From the NCBI GenBank assembly GCA_963821755.1, contig CAWGEX010000005.1:558001-622000 (forward strand): DNA of 64,000 bases, given 5' to 3'. This document shows, piece by piece, positions 26,480 through 34,132 of this stretch; positions within the stretch are counted from its first letter, which is position 1; each line of letters opens with the position of its first letter. The DNA is from Bog-473 sp963821755 (lineage in GTDB: Bacteria; Actinomycetota; Acidimicrobiia; Acidimicrobiales; RAAP-2). The notes beneath the pieces were generated by a model. The model did no database searches. It was not told where the DNA came from and worked only from the letters and a program-made list of their open reading frames with translations. The position numbers and the translations under genes are program-made.

Positions 26480-27817
26480 GTGCCTGATTCATTCGACTAC
26501 GCCGAGCGCCTCTTCCCTGAGCCAGTCGACCTCGGGATCGCCCAGCCCGACCGTGCCGTCGCTTCGGTCGAACACGGCACGCGCAGCTTCTTGGAGGGAC
26601 AGGGCGGCGAGGGAACGACGTGGTACGAGGGGGGCGGATCGGCCAGCGACCAGGCTGTGCAGGGGATCACCATCTATCCCCCCACCCGGGGGGTCACCAC
26701 GCAGGGCGACCCCTTCGAGCCCGTGAAGATCGGGATCCTCATTGACATGGACCTCAACCAGCTCCTGGCCGACTGGATCGATCCCACCATCTTGGCCATC
26801 GAAGACGCGCTCAATGAGGGCGTGTGGGCCCGGTCTGCCGTACAGCTGATCATCGCCGATGCCCGGGGACTGCCTCGCGAGAATTACAAGAAGGTGATCG
26901 ATGGCTATCGCTGGTTGGTGGACCAGGGATGCGTGGTCGTGCTCGGGCCGATGATCTCGGACAACTCGCTGGTGCTGCAGGACACGGCCAATGCGTTGGG
27001 TGTCGCCTGCCTTGGATGGACCGGCGCCCACCGGTTCGCCTCTGAGTTCTGCTTCACGGTGGCCAATGGCGACATCCCCACCGAAGGGGTCATCTGCGCC
27101 AACTGGCTCCACCAGCGGGGCCTTCGCAACGTGGGCCTCTTCTGGGAGGCCGGGTCTTCGGGCCGCGACTACGCCGACTACTTCCGCGACGAGGCGATTC
27201 GCCTCGGTCTGACCATCACCCGGGAGGTCAAGCTCGAGCCCAACCCCTCGAACTTGCGGGAGCACCTGGCCGCCATGAAGGACTCAGGCACCGAAGGCCT
27301 CTACTACGGCGGATACGGCTACGCCGCCTTCCACTTCGGTCCGGCCCTCAAGGCCCTCGAGTGGGATCCGCCGCGGATCATGGGTACCGCCTTCATGTTC
27401 TATTCGAACAAAAACCAGTGGGGCGAGGGGCTGGAGGGCTGGCACGGCATCGACCAGCTCGGCGAGGACGGCGCCAATCCCAACTACAACGCCATGCGCG
27501 AGCGCTTCGAGAAGCGCTTCGGCCGGACCACCGGGAACGTGGTCGTCGCTCTGGCCTATGACACCGCCCGGGTGGCCATCCACGGGATTGCCAACGCCTC
27601 CATCCCTTCGCCGCCCCAGGTCAAGGACGGAATCGAGAGGATCCGGTGGATGCCCGCAACCAACGGAGGTCCGTCCACCTACATCCAGTTCGGCCCGGGC
27701 GATCACAAGGGCTACAAGGGAGACTTCCTGACCATCCGAGAACTGCGCGGGGGAGAGTTGCGCTTCGGCGGCTATTTCCGACCGGAGTGGCCATCGAACG
27801 ACACGCCGCCTTCCTAG
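26480..27817 (+). CDS. Periplasmic-binding-fold (branched-chain amino acid type) ABC substrate-binding protein without signal peptide
   Basis: A 445-residue type I periplasmic-binding fold: VKIGILIDMDLNQLLADW, IDGYRWLVDQGCVVVLGPM, RNVGLFWEAGSSGRDYADYF, VVVALAYDTARVAI. Family members bind amino acids, amides or aromatic acids for ABC importers. The N-terminus (MPDSFDYAERLFPEPVDLG) has neither a Sec signal nor a lipobox, and no permease or ATPase gene is adjacent, so the protein may be a cytosolic binder or sensor. GTG 26480 follows GAAAGGA; the upstream frame looks non-coding. Its stop lies inside the start region of the next ligase gene. Preceded by operator site 6. Confidence 0.82.
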   Translation: MPDSFDYAERLFPEPVDLGIAQPDRAVASVEHGTRSFLEGQGGEGTTWYEGGGSASDQAVQGITIYPPTRGVTTQGDPFEPVKIGILIDMDLNQLLADWIDPTILAIEDALNEGVWARSAVQLIIADARGLPRENYKKVIDGYRWLVDQGCVVVLGPMISDNSLVLQDTANALGVACLGWTGAHRFASEFCFTVANGDIPTEGVICANWLHQRGLRNVGLFWEAGSSGRDYADYFRDEAIRLGLTITREVKLEPNPSNLREHLAAMKDSGTEGLYYGGYGYAAFHFGPALKALEWDPPRIMGTAFMFYSNKNQWGEGLEGWHGIDQLGEDGANPNYNAMRERFEKRFGRTTGNVVVALAYDTARVAIHGIANASIPSPPQVKDGIERIRWMPATNGGPSTYIQFGPGDHKGYKGDFLTIRELRGGELRFGGYFRPEWPSNDTPPS

Positions 27818-29247
27818 TGCCAGCAGTAGAGGGATTGGCCGCTCTGCTCACCGAGCACCCCTTCGCCGACGGTGATGTCCTGGTCAGCACCTCGAACCTC
27901 GACGTCACGGCCGGCGAACTGCGCGCTGACGCCGAGCGGCTGGCCCACCGCCTTCGAGAGGTCGGGGTGGAAGCCGGGCAGGCCGTGGTGGTCGAACTGC
28001 CCAATGGGCCTGCCTTCATCACGGCCATGTTCGGGATCTGGCTGGCGCGGGCGGTCTTCGTGCCGACGAACTCCCGTCAGCCCCGGACCGAGCTCGAGCG
28101 CGTCGTCGGCGCCACCGCCCCGGCGGCCATCATCGATGGCGACGGGGTCCGGAGGACGGGAGTCGAACCCACGCGGTACGAGGGCGACGTGGCCTTTGTC
28201 ACCTGGACGTCGGGAACGACCGGTCAGCCCCGGCCGATTCTCCAATCTCACTCGGGCTACCTGGAACTGCTCGACCGTGTTCTGGGGCCGTTGCGGGGAA
28301 AGCCGGCCGATCCGGACCGTCGACCATCACCCAACCTGGTGCCGGTGTCGCTGGCCCTCAACGCCGGCATCTACAACGCCCTTTTCGGGCTGCGCGCCGG
28401 TGCGCCGCTCGTGGTCATGGACAAGTTCTCAACCTCGGAATTCGCCGAGCTCACCGCTCGATTCGCCATCCGCTCCACCGTCCTTCCCCCACCGGCGCTC
28501 GTCATGTTGGCCGATGATGAGGCGATCGTCGATCTGGCGCCGTTGCGCTACGTGCGCAGCATCACGGCCCCCCTCTCGCCCTTGGCGGCGCGGCGCTTCA
28601 CCGAGAAGTTCGGCGTCACCGTACTCAACGGGTACGGGCAGGCCGAGATCGGCGAAGTCATCGGTTGGACGGCCGCCGACGCCCGGGAACACCCGGAAAA
28701 GGTCGGGGCGGTGGGACGTCCCCATCCCGGTGTGGCCATCAAGGTGGTGTCCGCCGAGGGCCTCGAGGTGTCACGCGGCACGGTCGGGGAGTTGCTGGTC
28801 AGGCCACCGCGCATGGCGGCCGGCTATGCCGACGGTGACACCCTGGACGACCGACTCGACGCAGATGGATACCTGCGGACCGGTGACTACGCCAGGGTGG
28901 ACGAGGAGGGCTTCGTGTGGATCGAGGGTCGGGTCGGCGATGTCATCAACCGAGGGGGCAACAAGGTCTTTCCCGGACAGGTCGAAGAGGTGCTGTGCCT
29001 CTCTCCCGCCGTGCACGAAGCCGCGGTCGTTGGTGTGCCCGATGATCGTCTGGGTGAGGTCCCGGTGGCCTTCGTCGTCGGCACCGCGGCGCCGGAAGAC
29101 CTCCGGCGGCTCTGTCGGGAGCATCTGGTGGCCTACAAGGTTCCCGTGGCCTTTCACCAGATCGACGCGCTGCCGCGGAGCGAAATTGGAAAGGTCCTGC
29201 GCCGAGACCTGATCGCCGACTCTCGCACGCGGTCTGACGCGGTCTGA
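27817..29247 (+). CDS. Acyl-CoA ligase-like adenylate-forming enzyme
   Basis: A 476-residue adenylating enzyme, shorter than its paralogues. P-loop WTSGTTGQPRP lacks the usual Lys (PKG), but the adenine site NGYGQAEIGE, RTGDYARVDEEG, GRVGDVINRGGNKVFPGQVEE and the final lysine in GKVLRRDL are intact. It may activate a short or unusual acid. The GTG 27817 start overlaps the preceding stop; GTG 27787 is an alternative. The extreme C-terminus (TRSDAV) is encoded within a 10-bp tandem repeat, so its tail is likely variable between strains. Confidence 0.85.
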   Translation: MPAVEGLAALLTEHPFADGDVLVSTSNLDVTAGELRADAERLAHRLREVGVEAGQAVVVELPNGPAFITAMFGIWLARAVFVPTNSRQPRTELERVVGATAPAAIIDGDGVRRTGVEPTRYEGDVAFVTWTSGTTGQPRPILQSHSGYLELLDRVLGPLRGKPADPDRRPSPNLVPVSLALNAGIYNALFGLRAGAPLVVMDKFSTSEFAELTARFAIRSTVLPPPALVMLADDEAIVDLAPLRYVRSITAPLSPLAARRFTEKFGVTVLNGYGQAEIGEVIGWTAADAREHPEKVGAVGRPHPGVAIKVVSAEGLEVSRGTVGELLVRPPRMAAGYADGDTLDDRLDADGYLRTGDYARVDEEGFVWIEGRVGDVINRGGNKVFPGQVEEVLCLSPAVHEAAVVGVPDDRLGEVPVAFVVGTAAPEDLRRLCREHLVAYKVPVAFHQIDALPRSEIGKVLRRDLIADSRTRSDAV

Positions 29248-29266
29248 CGCGGTCTGACGCGGTCTG
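29227..29266 (+). repeat. Four perfect tandem copies of a 10-bp unit (ACGCGGTCTG)
   Basis: Four head-to-tail copies begin in the last codons of the ligase gene and run to the 3' end of the convergent NIPSNAP-like gene. The ligase stop codon (29245-29247) spans units two and three. As 10 is not a multiple of 3, unit gain or loss changes the C-terminal reading frame. Confidence 0.95.
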
Positions 29267-29267
29267 A

Positions 29268-30005
29268 CTAATCGTCCCAGGCTTCCGTACGATCGGCCCG
29301 TGACGGTTGCCGACCGATGTGCATTGGCGAGAGTGCCGAGTCCACGAGGAGTATCCGCTCCAGTCGTTCGGTGACGGCGAGATTGCGGGCTTCCCATTTC
29401 ATGAGCATCGGGTCACGACGACGGGCTTGCTCTCGCTCGGCCCACTGTTCCCAGGTGGGGATGGCCCAGAGGAGGAAGCATTCGCTGTCGTCTCCCAGCG
29501 CGGTTTCCCACGCTCCAGCCAGAACCCACCCGAACTTCTCCAGTGATGGCGCGCCCTCCTGTCGAACGATCTCGAGGTACTGCTGGGACGTGCCCCTCGG
29601 AAGGCGGATCTGCTCGTGGCCGTAGGCGACGCCGCGTGTGCCATTGGCACACAGTTCCTCAATGGTCGGCGTCCACGGGGCCGGCACGAGAAGACGGTCC
29701 ACCCCGCCGGCGCGCAGCGAGGCGGCGGCCGCCCACCACGCGGCAAGCTTCGGGTCCTGCAGGTCGCGATGCCCGAGTTCGTGGCCGAACGAGCGAGCCA
29801 GTCCCTCGAAGCCGTCCTCCTCCCACATGTTGATCACCTGGGGCCAGTGGCCGGTACTCCCGACGACACCCCAGACCCCGAAGCAGAGTTGGTGGCGGTC
29901 CTCCATGGCGGCCGGGCTCCAATTCGCCGTCATGTGGTACATGTAGCGGGACCGGTTGTGGCCGATGATGTCGATGAATTCGTGGATGTAGACCTTCTCG
30001 TTCAT
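29268..30005 (-). CDS. NIPSNAP-like/dimeric alpha-beta barrel protein (uncertain)
   Basis: A 245-residue cytosolic protein with two similar alpha/beta halves: MNEKVYIHEFIDIIGHNRSR...FGVWGVVGSTGHWPQVINMWE and later YGHEQIRLPRGTSQQYLEIV...GAWETALGDDSECFLLWAIPTWEQW. Each resembles a ferredoxin-like barrel unit of the NIPSNAP type. Such proteins are often found in degradation clusters without assigned chemistry. ATG 30005 has GTGAGGATGAG upstream and operator site 7 about 25 bases further. Convergent with the ligase gene across the tandem repeat. Function unknown. Confidence 0.6.
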   Translation of the reverse strand: MNEKVYIHEFIDIIGHNRSRYMYHMTANWSPAAMEDRHQLCFGVWGVVGSTGHWPQVINMWEEDGFEGLARSFGHELGHRDLQDPKLAAWWAAAASLRAGGVDRLLVPAPWTPTIEELCANGTRGVAYGHEQIRLPRGTSQQYLEIVRQEGAPSLEKFGWVLAGAWETALGDDSECFLLWAIPTWEQWAEREQARRRDPMLMKWEARNLAVTERLERILLVDSALSPMHIGRQPSRADRTEAWDD

Positions 30006-30029
30006 GGCGACTCATCCTCACGCGTAGAT

Positions 30030-30045
30030 TGCATATTATCTACAA
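30030..30045 (-). promoter_or_regulatory. Cluster operator motif, site 7
   Basis: On the minus strand TTGTAGATAATATGCA, one of the best matches. With flanks it forms an imperfect inverted repeat (TTGCATA against TTGTAGA). Sits 25 bases upstream of the NIPSNAP-like gene start. Confidence 0.6.
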
Positions 30046-30057
30046 TCCCTTCCCGGT

Positions 30058-30483
30058 TCAGACCGGGTCGAGGGGAGAGAAATACGGCAGGGTGACGGTG
30101 TCCGACACCGGATGGAACGTGACTCCCACCCGCATGCCGTCGTACAGGTCGTCCGCCTGGCAACCGATCATGGCGCTCATCAGCCAGAATTCTTCATCCA
30201 GTCGGACAATGGCCGGCGCGTAGGGAACGATGAACGACGGGTCCGGAGGGCGCCAGACCACCGTCCAGCTGTACAACGAGCCGAATCCCGCACTCTGCTC
30301 CCACGCCATGGAGGTGCCACGACACGAGGCACACACCGTCGAAGGGCGGAGCGCCCTGGCGCCGCACGACGCACAGCGCTGATAGAGAAGCCGCTCCTCG
30401 CGGCAGGCGTCCCAGTAGGGCTGGCTGTGCACACTCGGTGACGGAGTGGGAATTCCCCGCGCCTGGGCCATCAGCTGGGTCAT
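30058..30483 (-). CDS. DUF35/OB-fold Zn-ribbon protein, partner of thiolase-like protein
   Basis: A 141-residue protein with an N-terminal rubredoxin-like zinc ribbon (CASCGARALRPSTVCASC, two CxxC pairs near residues 40-57) followed by an OB fold (SLYSWTVVWRP, YAPAIVRLDEEFW). DUF35 proteins assemble with thiolase-like or lipid-transfer-type enzymes; in steroid catabolism ChsH2 carries such a domain that docks Ltp2. The start overlaps the stop of the thiolase-like gene (ATGA), in keeping with a complex. Order GntR, thiolase-like, DUF35 on one strand. Confidence 0.85.
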   Translation of the reverse strand: MTQLMAQARGIPTPSPSVHSQPYWDACREERLLYQRCASCGARALRPSTVCASCRGTSMAWEQSAGFGSLYSWTVVWRPPDPSFIVPYAPAIVRLDEEFWLMSAMIGCQADDLYDGMRVGVTFHPVSDTVTLPYFSPLDPV

Positions 30484-31661
30484 GGGCGCTCTTTCCCCAA
30501 GAGGAGGACATCGCAGAAGAGAGCCCCGGCGCCGCCATTGGAGGACATGGCCACCTCGGCTCCTTCGACCTGACGGGTGGCACACGACCCACGCAGCTGC
30601 TGGGCGGCCCGGATCACCCGCTGCAGCTGTTGCGCGCTCACCCCGGCGTGGCTGAACGACATGGTGCCGCCATCGGTGGTGACGGGGAGCCGGCCGTCCG
30701 GGGCGATGTTGCCCTCGTTCACGAAGGCGCCGCCCTCGCCTTCGGGGCAGAATCCGAATGTCTCGAGCTGTCGGATGATCTCGAAGGAGAAGGGGTCGTA
30801 GAGCTCAGCCACGTCGACGTCGTCGGGGGTCAGGCCGGCCATGGCGAACGCCGCGCGCGCGGCCTGGGCCCCGACCCGCCCGAAGCATTCGCCGCCGTGG
30901 CGGGGCCGAAAATCCCACACGGGGGGCACCATGTACGCCGGGCCGAAGGAATCGCTGGCCCCGCCATGAATCCAGACCGGCGCCGGCGTGTCGGAGGCCC
31001 GATCGGCGGCAACCAGGACGAGCGCACAGCCACCTTCCGACGTGGTCGCGCAGTCAAGCAGATGAAATGGGTCGGCCACCATGCGTGAGGCCAGAATGTC
31101 ATCAGCCGTGAACGGGCCGCGACCGAAGTAGATCGCTTCGGGGTTCACATGACCGTTGTTGCGGATGGTGGCCGCCACGGTGGCCATCTGTTCGGACGTC
31201 GTGCCGTAGGTGAGCATGTGCCGACGGGCCATGAGGGCGAACTCGGCGGCGGTGAAGAGGCCGTAGCTGACCACCAGCTCATTGGCCGGTCGGGTCCAGG
31301 GCGCCGTGCTGGTCGCATCGGTGTGCACCCCCGCCCCTCCGGCGGCAACCACGACGACCGAACACTGACCGGTGACGATCAGAGCGGCGGCATCGAGGAC
31401 GGCCGGGATCCCCAATCCACTCGGTCGACGAGTGCAGGGCCCCAAGCCGAGTTCGAGGGCGATCTCAGCGCTGGCCGGTCCAACGATGCCGTCGACCTGG
31501 CGGGGTGAGATGCGGGCGTCGGCCAGAGCGCCGACGGCACCGGCCAGCGCGATCGACGTGGAGGTGTGCTCGGGTAACCGTCGAGCTTGCGGGGTGTTGT
31601 AGACCCCGGCGATGGCGACGTCGCCAAATGGATGTGGGTGCACGCGACGAGGCGAGATCAC
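30480..31661 (-). CDS. Thiolase-like / lipid-transfer protein (Ltp2-type, possible aldolase)
   Basis: A 393-residue thiolase-superfamily protein: AGVYNTPQARR, VVVVAAGGAG, ILASRMVADPFHLLDCATTSEGG and AELYDPFSFEIIRQLE are typical of the SCP2-thiolase/Ltp branch. The C-terminal half has TDGGTMSFSHAG where thiolases carry the His motif, and SSNGGAGAL where they have CxxGxG, so the second catalytic Cys is missing. That combination, with the DUF35 neighbour, resembles the Ltp2 retro-aldolase rather than a true thiolase. GTG 31661 start lies 11 bases after the GntR stop, implying co-transcription with the regulator. Confidence 0.8.
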   Translation of the reverse strand: MISPRRVHPHPFGDVAIAGVYNTPQARRLPEHTSTSIALAGAVGALADARISPRQVDGIVGPASAEIALELGLGPCTRRPSGLGIPAVLDAAALIVTGQCSVVVVAAGGAGVHTDATSTAPWTRPANELVVSYGLFTAAEFALMARRHMLTYGTTSEQMATVAATIRNNGHVNPEAIYFGRGPFTADDILASRMVADPFHLLDCATTSEGGCALVLVAADRASDTPAPVWIHGGASDSFGPAYMVPPVWDFRPRHGGECFGRVGAQAARAAFAMAGLTPDDVDVAELYDPFSFEIIRQLETFGFCPEGEGGAFVNEGNIAPDGRLPVTTDGGTMSFSHAGVSAQQLQRVIRAAQQLRGSCATRQVEGAEVAMSSNGGAGALFCDVLLLGKERP

Positions 31662-31672
31662 TCTCGGCGGAT

Positions 31673-32401
31673 TCAGTCGGTGGCGTCAGGCGCTTCGAAC
31701 AGGTTGCGCTCCTTGAAGAGCAGAACCACGGCGTCGCCAACCGCCCCCATCATCTTGAGGTATTCGGCCGAAGCCTTGTCCCCATCACCCTTTTGTATGG
31801 CCCGCACGATGGCCGCCAAGCCTCGCTTCTCGACGTCGATCGCGCCCGGCACAGACGCAAAGAAGCTGCCCGGCACCAGGGCGGACATGGCCCGGAGTGG
31901 AACATTGATCCGTGGAGAGGCGGCGGCTTCCACGATGGTGCCGTTGAAGGCCATGGACAGACGCCGCAATTCATCGGGCTCACTGGCGGCCAGAAACTGG
32001 GCCTGTATGTCGGACAGGCGATCAGCCAGCCCGGGTGTCGCCCGGGCGAGCGCGCGCCGGGCCGCGAATCCGTAGAGAAGGCCGAAGAGCTCGTAGTGGT
32101 CGTGCACCGATTGTTCGTCCAAGGCATTGATGAAGGCGCCCCGATGCATCTCGATGGTGACCCATCCCTCGCGCTCGAGCACGATGAGGGCCTCGCGAAC
32201 AGGAATTCGGCTCACGCCCAGATTGCGGGCAATGGCGTCCTGCGGCACGCGCATCCCCGGCCGCAACGATCCGTCGAAGATCAGCCATCGGATGTGGGAG
32301 GCGATTTGCTCGCCGCTGCTGGTGCGGACGATCTGCCCGTCCCGGCCACCATCCGCGCCCTGAGCTTCGGGTTTCTTGGAACTCGCGGTCGACGACGGCA
32401 T
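31673..32401 (-). CDS. GntR-family regulator, FCD (FadR) subfamily
   Basis: A 242-residue regulator. N-terminal winged helix (residues about 28-95): GEQIASHIRWLIFDGSLRPGMRV, then AIARNLGVSRIPVREALIVLEREGWV. C-terminal all-helical FCD domain follows (HDHYELFGLLYGFAARRAL). FCD regulators bind small acids or acyl-CoAs and often recognise operators with TNGTNNNACNA-type or TTGTATA-type half-sites. Operator site 8 directly abuts its own start codon, so autoregulation is likely. It is the leading candidate for the factor reading all nine cluster motifs. Co-transcribed with the thiolase-like and DUF35 genes. Confidence 0.92.
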   Translation of the reverse strand: MPSSTASSKKPEAQGADGGRDGQIVRTSSGEQIASHIRWLIFDGSLRPGMRVPQDAIARNLGVSRIPVREALIVLEREGWVTIEMHRGAFINALDEQSVHDHYELFGLLYGFAARRALARATPGLADRLSDIQAQFLAASEPDELRRLSMAFNGTIVEAAASPRINVPLRAMSALVPGSFFASVPGAIDVEKRGLAAIVRAIQKGDGDKASAEYLKMMGAVGDAVVLLFKERNLFEAPDATD

Positions 32402-32417
32402 TCTTATATCTTATGCG
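32402..32417 (+). promoter_or_regulatory. Cluster operator motif, site 8 (GntR autoregulation)
   Basis: Plus-strand TCTTATATCTTATGCG matches the consensus at 11 or more positions. It touches the GntR start codon (32399-32401), an arrangement fitting direct autorepression. The following ~95 bases up to the ligase gene end hold nothing recognisable. Confidence 0.55.
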
Positions 32418-32511
32418 AAATGGCCCACGGCCCGACGTGACGGCTCAGGGCTGGGTCAGCCGGCCGGCCGAGGCGTGACGGGAGGGCCGAACAACGACGG
32501 GACCAGCCCCA

Positions 32512-34089
32512 TCAGCTGGCGTAGCGTGCCCGGAGCTCGAACTTCATCACCTTTCCGGTGGGATTGAGCGGCAGGGCGTCGACCACCTTCACCTGCCGCG
32601 GCACTTTGAAATTCGCCATGTGATCACGACACCATGCGATGAGGGTGTCGGGATCAATGGTCTCGCCCGGTCGGGGGACGACGAACGCGACCCCCACCTC
32701 GCCCAGCCGCTCGTCCGGTACCCCGATGACGGCAACTTGGCCCACCTTCGGATGGCCGACGATGATCCCTTCGATTTCCGCCGGGAAGGCGTTGAAGCCT
32801 CCGACGATGTACATGTCCTTCTTCCGGTCCGTGATCCTCAGGTTGCCGTCCAACCCGACCACGCCGACGTCGCCCGTCCGGAGCCAGCCATCCTCAATGG
32901 CCTCGCCCGTGGCGATCGGATCCTCGAAGTACTCCTTCATCACGTTGTAGCCACGAACGAGGATTTCACCCGGCTGGCCGGCTGCGACGGGCTCTCCCTC
33001 GACGTCGACCAGGCGGATGTCCACTCCGGGGAGCGGCCGCCCCACCGTGGTGGCGATGACCTCGGGGGAGTCGTCATGTCGACACATGCTGACGGTGCCG
33101 GTGGTTTCCGTGAGCCCGTACCCGGTGACCACCGTTTCGAAGCGAAGGTCCTCGCGCATGCGTCGGATGATCTCGACCGGCACCGTGGCCGCTCCGGTGA
33201 CCGACAAGCGGAGTGAGGACAGGTCGAAGGAAGCGAAATCCGGATGATTCAGGATCGATTGGAAGACGGTTGGCGTCCCGGGCAGCATGCTGATCCGCTC
33301 TTCGACGACGCGCCGCATGACCGGCACAACGTCAAAGACGGCGAGGGGGACGATGGTGGCCCCGCGGAGCACGCAGGCGAGAATGCCCGACTTGAGCCCC
33401 GCGGTATGGAAGAAGGGGTACACGACGAGATAGCGGTCGCCCCGTCGGAGGCCCACCAGGTCAGACCACGCGACGTACGTCTCGACACTGGCACCGTGAC
33501 CCAAGACGGCGCCTTTGGGTCTGCCCGTCGTTCCCGACGTGAAGATGATGTCGGAAGTGTCGGTGTCTTTTATGGCGGCACATCTCGCCTCGACGTCCCC
33601 TGGCGGCACGGCAGCGGCGCGGGCCATGAAATCAGCGAAGGCGACGGTCCCGGCCGTCGTCGGCCCCGTGATGATGACGGTCTGCTCCAGGGCTTCGAGT
33701 CCCGACACACCGCCGAGCAGTGCCGAGAGATCCGATCCGAGGAAGTCGGTGACGGTGAAGAGAAGCCGCGCCCCCGACGTGCGCAGGACGTGCCCGGCCT
33801 CCTCACCCTTGTAGCGGGTATTGAGGGGGACGAGAACGCCGCCGACCGAGTACACCGCGAAACTGATCACCACCCAATCGGCGCTGTTCGGTGCCCACAG
33901 CGCCACTCGATCTCCCGCGGCAATGCCCGAGGCGATCAGGGCGCGGGCAACCAGGCCGACCTTCTCCTTGAGATCGCCGAACGAGAGCCTCGTCGACCCG
34001 TCGACCAGCGCCTCGTCTTCTCCGAACAGCCTGGCGGCGCGGGCGAGTGCCTCGGGAATGGTTCGCGGTGCGGCATCAACGGTCAGCAT
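32512..34089 (-). CDS. Acyl-CoA ligase resembling FadD3
   Basis: A 525-residue adenylating enzyme with P-loop FTSGTTGRPKGAV, YGLTETTG, RTGDVG, ITDRKKDMYIVGGFNAFPAE and terminal GKVMKFEL. Its overall pattern (DRVALWAPNSADWVV, VPLNTRYKGEEA, LPGTPTVFQSILNHPDF, GAATVPVEIIRRM) closely follows mycobacterial FadD3, the ligase for the HIP steroid-ring fragment, from memory of that family. ATG 34089 is preferred since GGAGCGG precedes it; GTG 34113 is possible but lies against operator site 9. Substrate is probably an alicyclic propanoate-like acid, but this is inference. Confidence 0.88.
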   Translation of the reverse strand: MLTVDAAPRTIPEALARAARLFGEDEALVDGSTRLSFGDLKEKVGLVARALIASGIAAGDRVALWAPNSADWVVISFAVYSVGGVLVPLNTRYKGEEAGHVLRTSGARLLFTVTDFLGSDLSALLGGVSGLEALEQTVIITGPTTAGTVAFADFMARAAAVPPGDVEARCAAIKDTDTSDIIFTSGTTGRPKGAVLGHGASVETYVAWSDLVGLRRGDRYLVVYPFFHTAGLKSGILACVLRGATIVPLAVFDVVPVMRRVVEERISMLPGTPTVFQSILNHPDFASFDLSSLRLSVTGAATVPVEIIRRMREDLRFETVVTGYGLTETTGTVSMCRHDDSPEVIATTVGRPLPGVDIRLVDVEGEPVAAGQPGEILVRGYNVMKEYFEDPIATGEAIEDGWLRTGDVGVVGLDGNLRITDRKKDMYIVGGFNAFPAEIEGIIVGHPKVGQVAVIGVPDERLGEVGVAFVVPRPGETIDPDTLIAWCRDHMANFKVPRQVKVVDALPLNPTGKVMKFELRARYAS

Positions 34090-34115
34090 TCCGCTCCATC
34101 TCTGATCGGGCACGA

Positions 34116-34131
34116 ATGTATATATTATGAG
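34116..34131 (+). promoter_or_regulatory. Cluster operator motif, site 9
   Basis: Plus-strand ATGTATATATTATGAG matches consensus at 11 or more positions. Located in the roughly 43-base gap between the divergent FadD3-like ligase (start 34089) and the crotonase (start 34133), thus able to control both. The last site of the series at the right edge of the cluster. Confidence 0.55.
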
Positions 34132-34132
34132 A

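Noticed and set aside
29227..29266. CRISPR-like array
   Set aside because: Ten-base units without spacers; it is a simple tandem repeat. No CRISPR or cas gene is seen in the window.
1836..34131. Reading the nine motifs simply as -10 promoter boxes
   Set aside because: Similarity extends over 16 bases beyond a TATAAT hexamer and occurs in both orientations relative to the genes, although some copies may also contain the -10 box.
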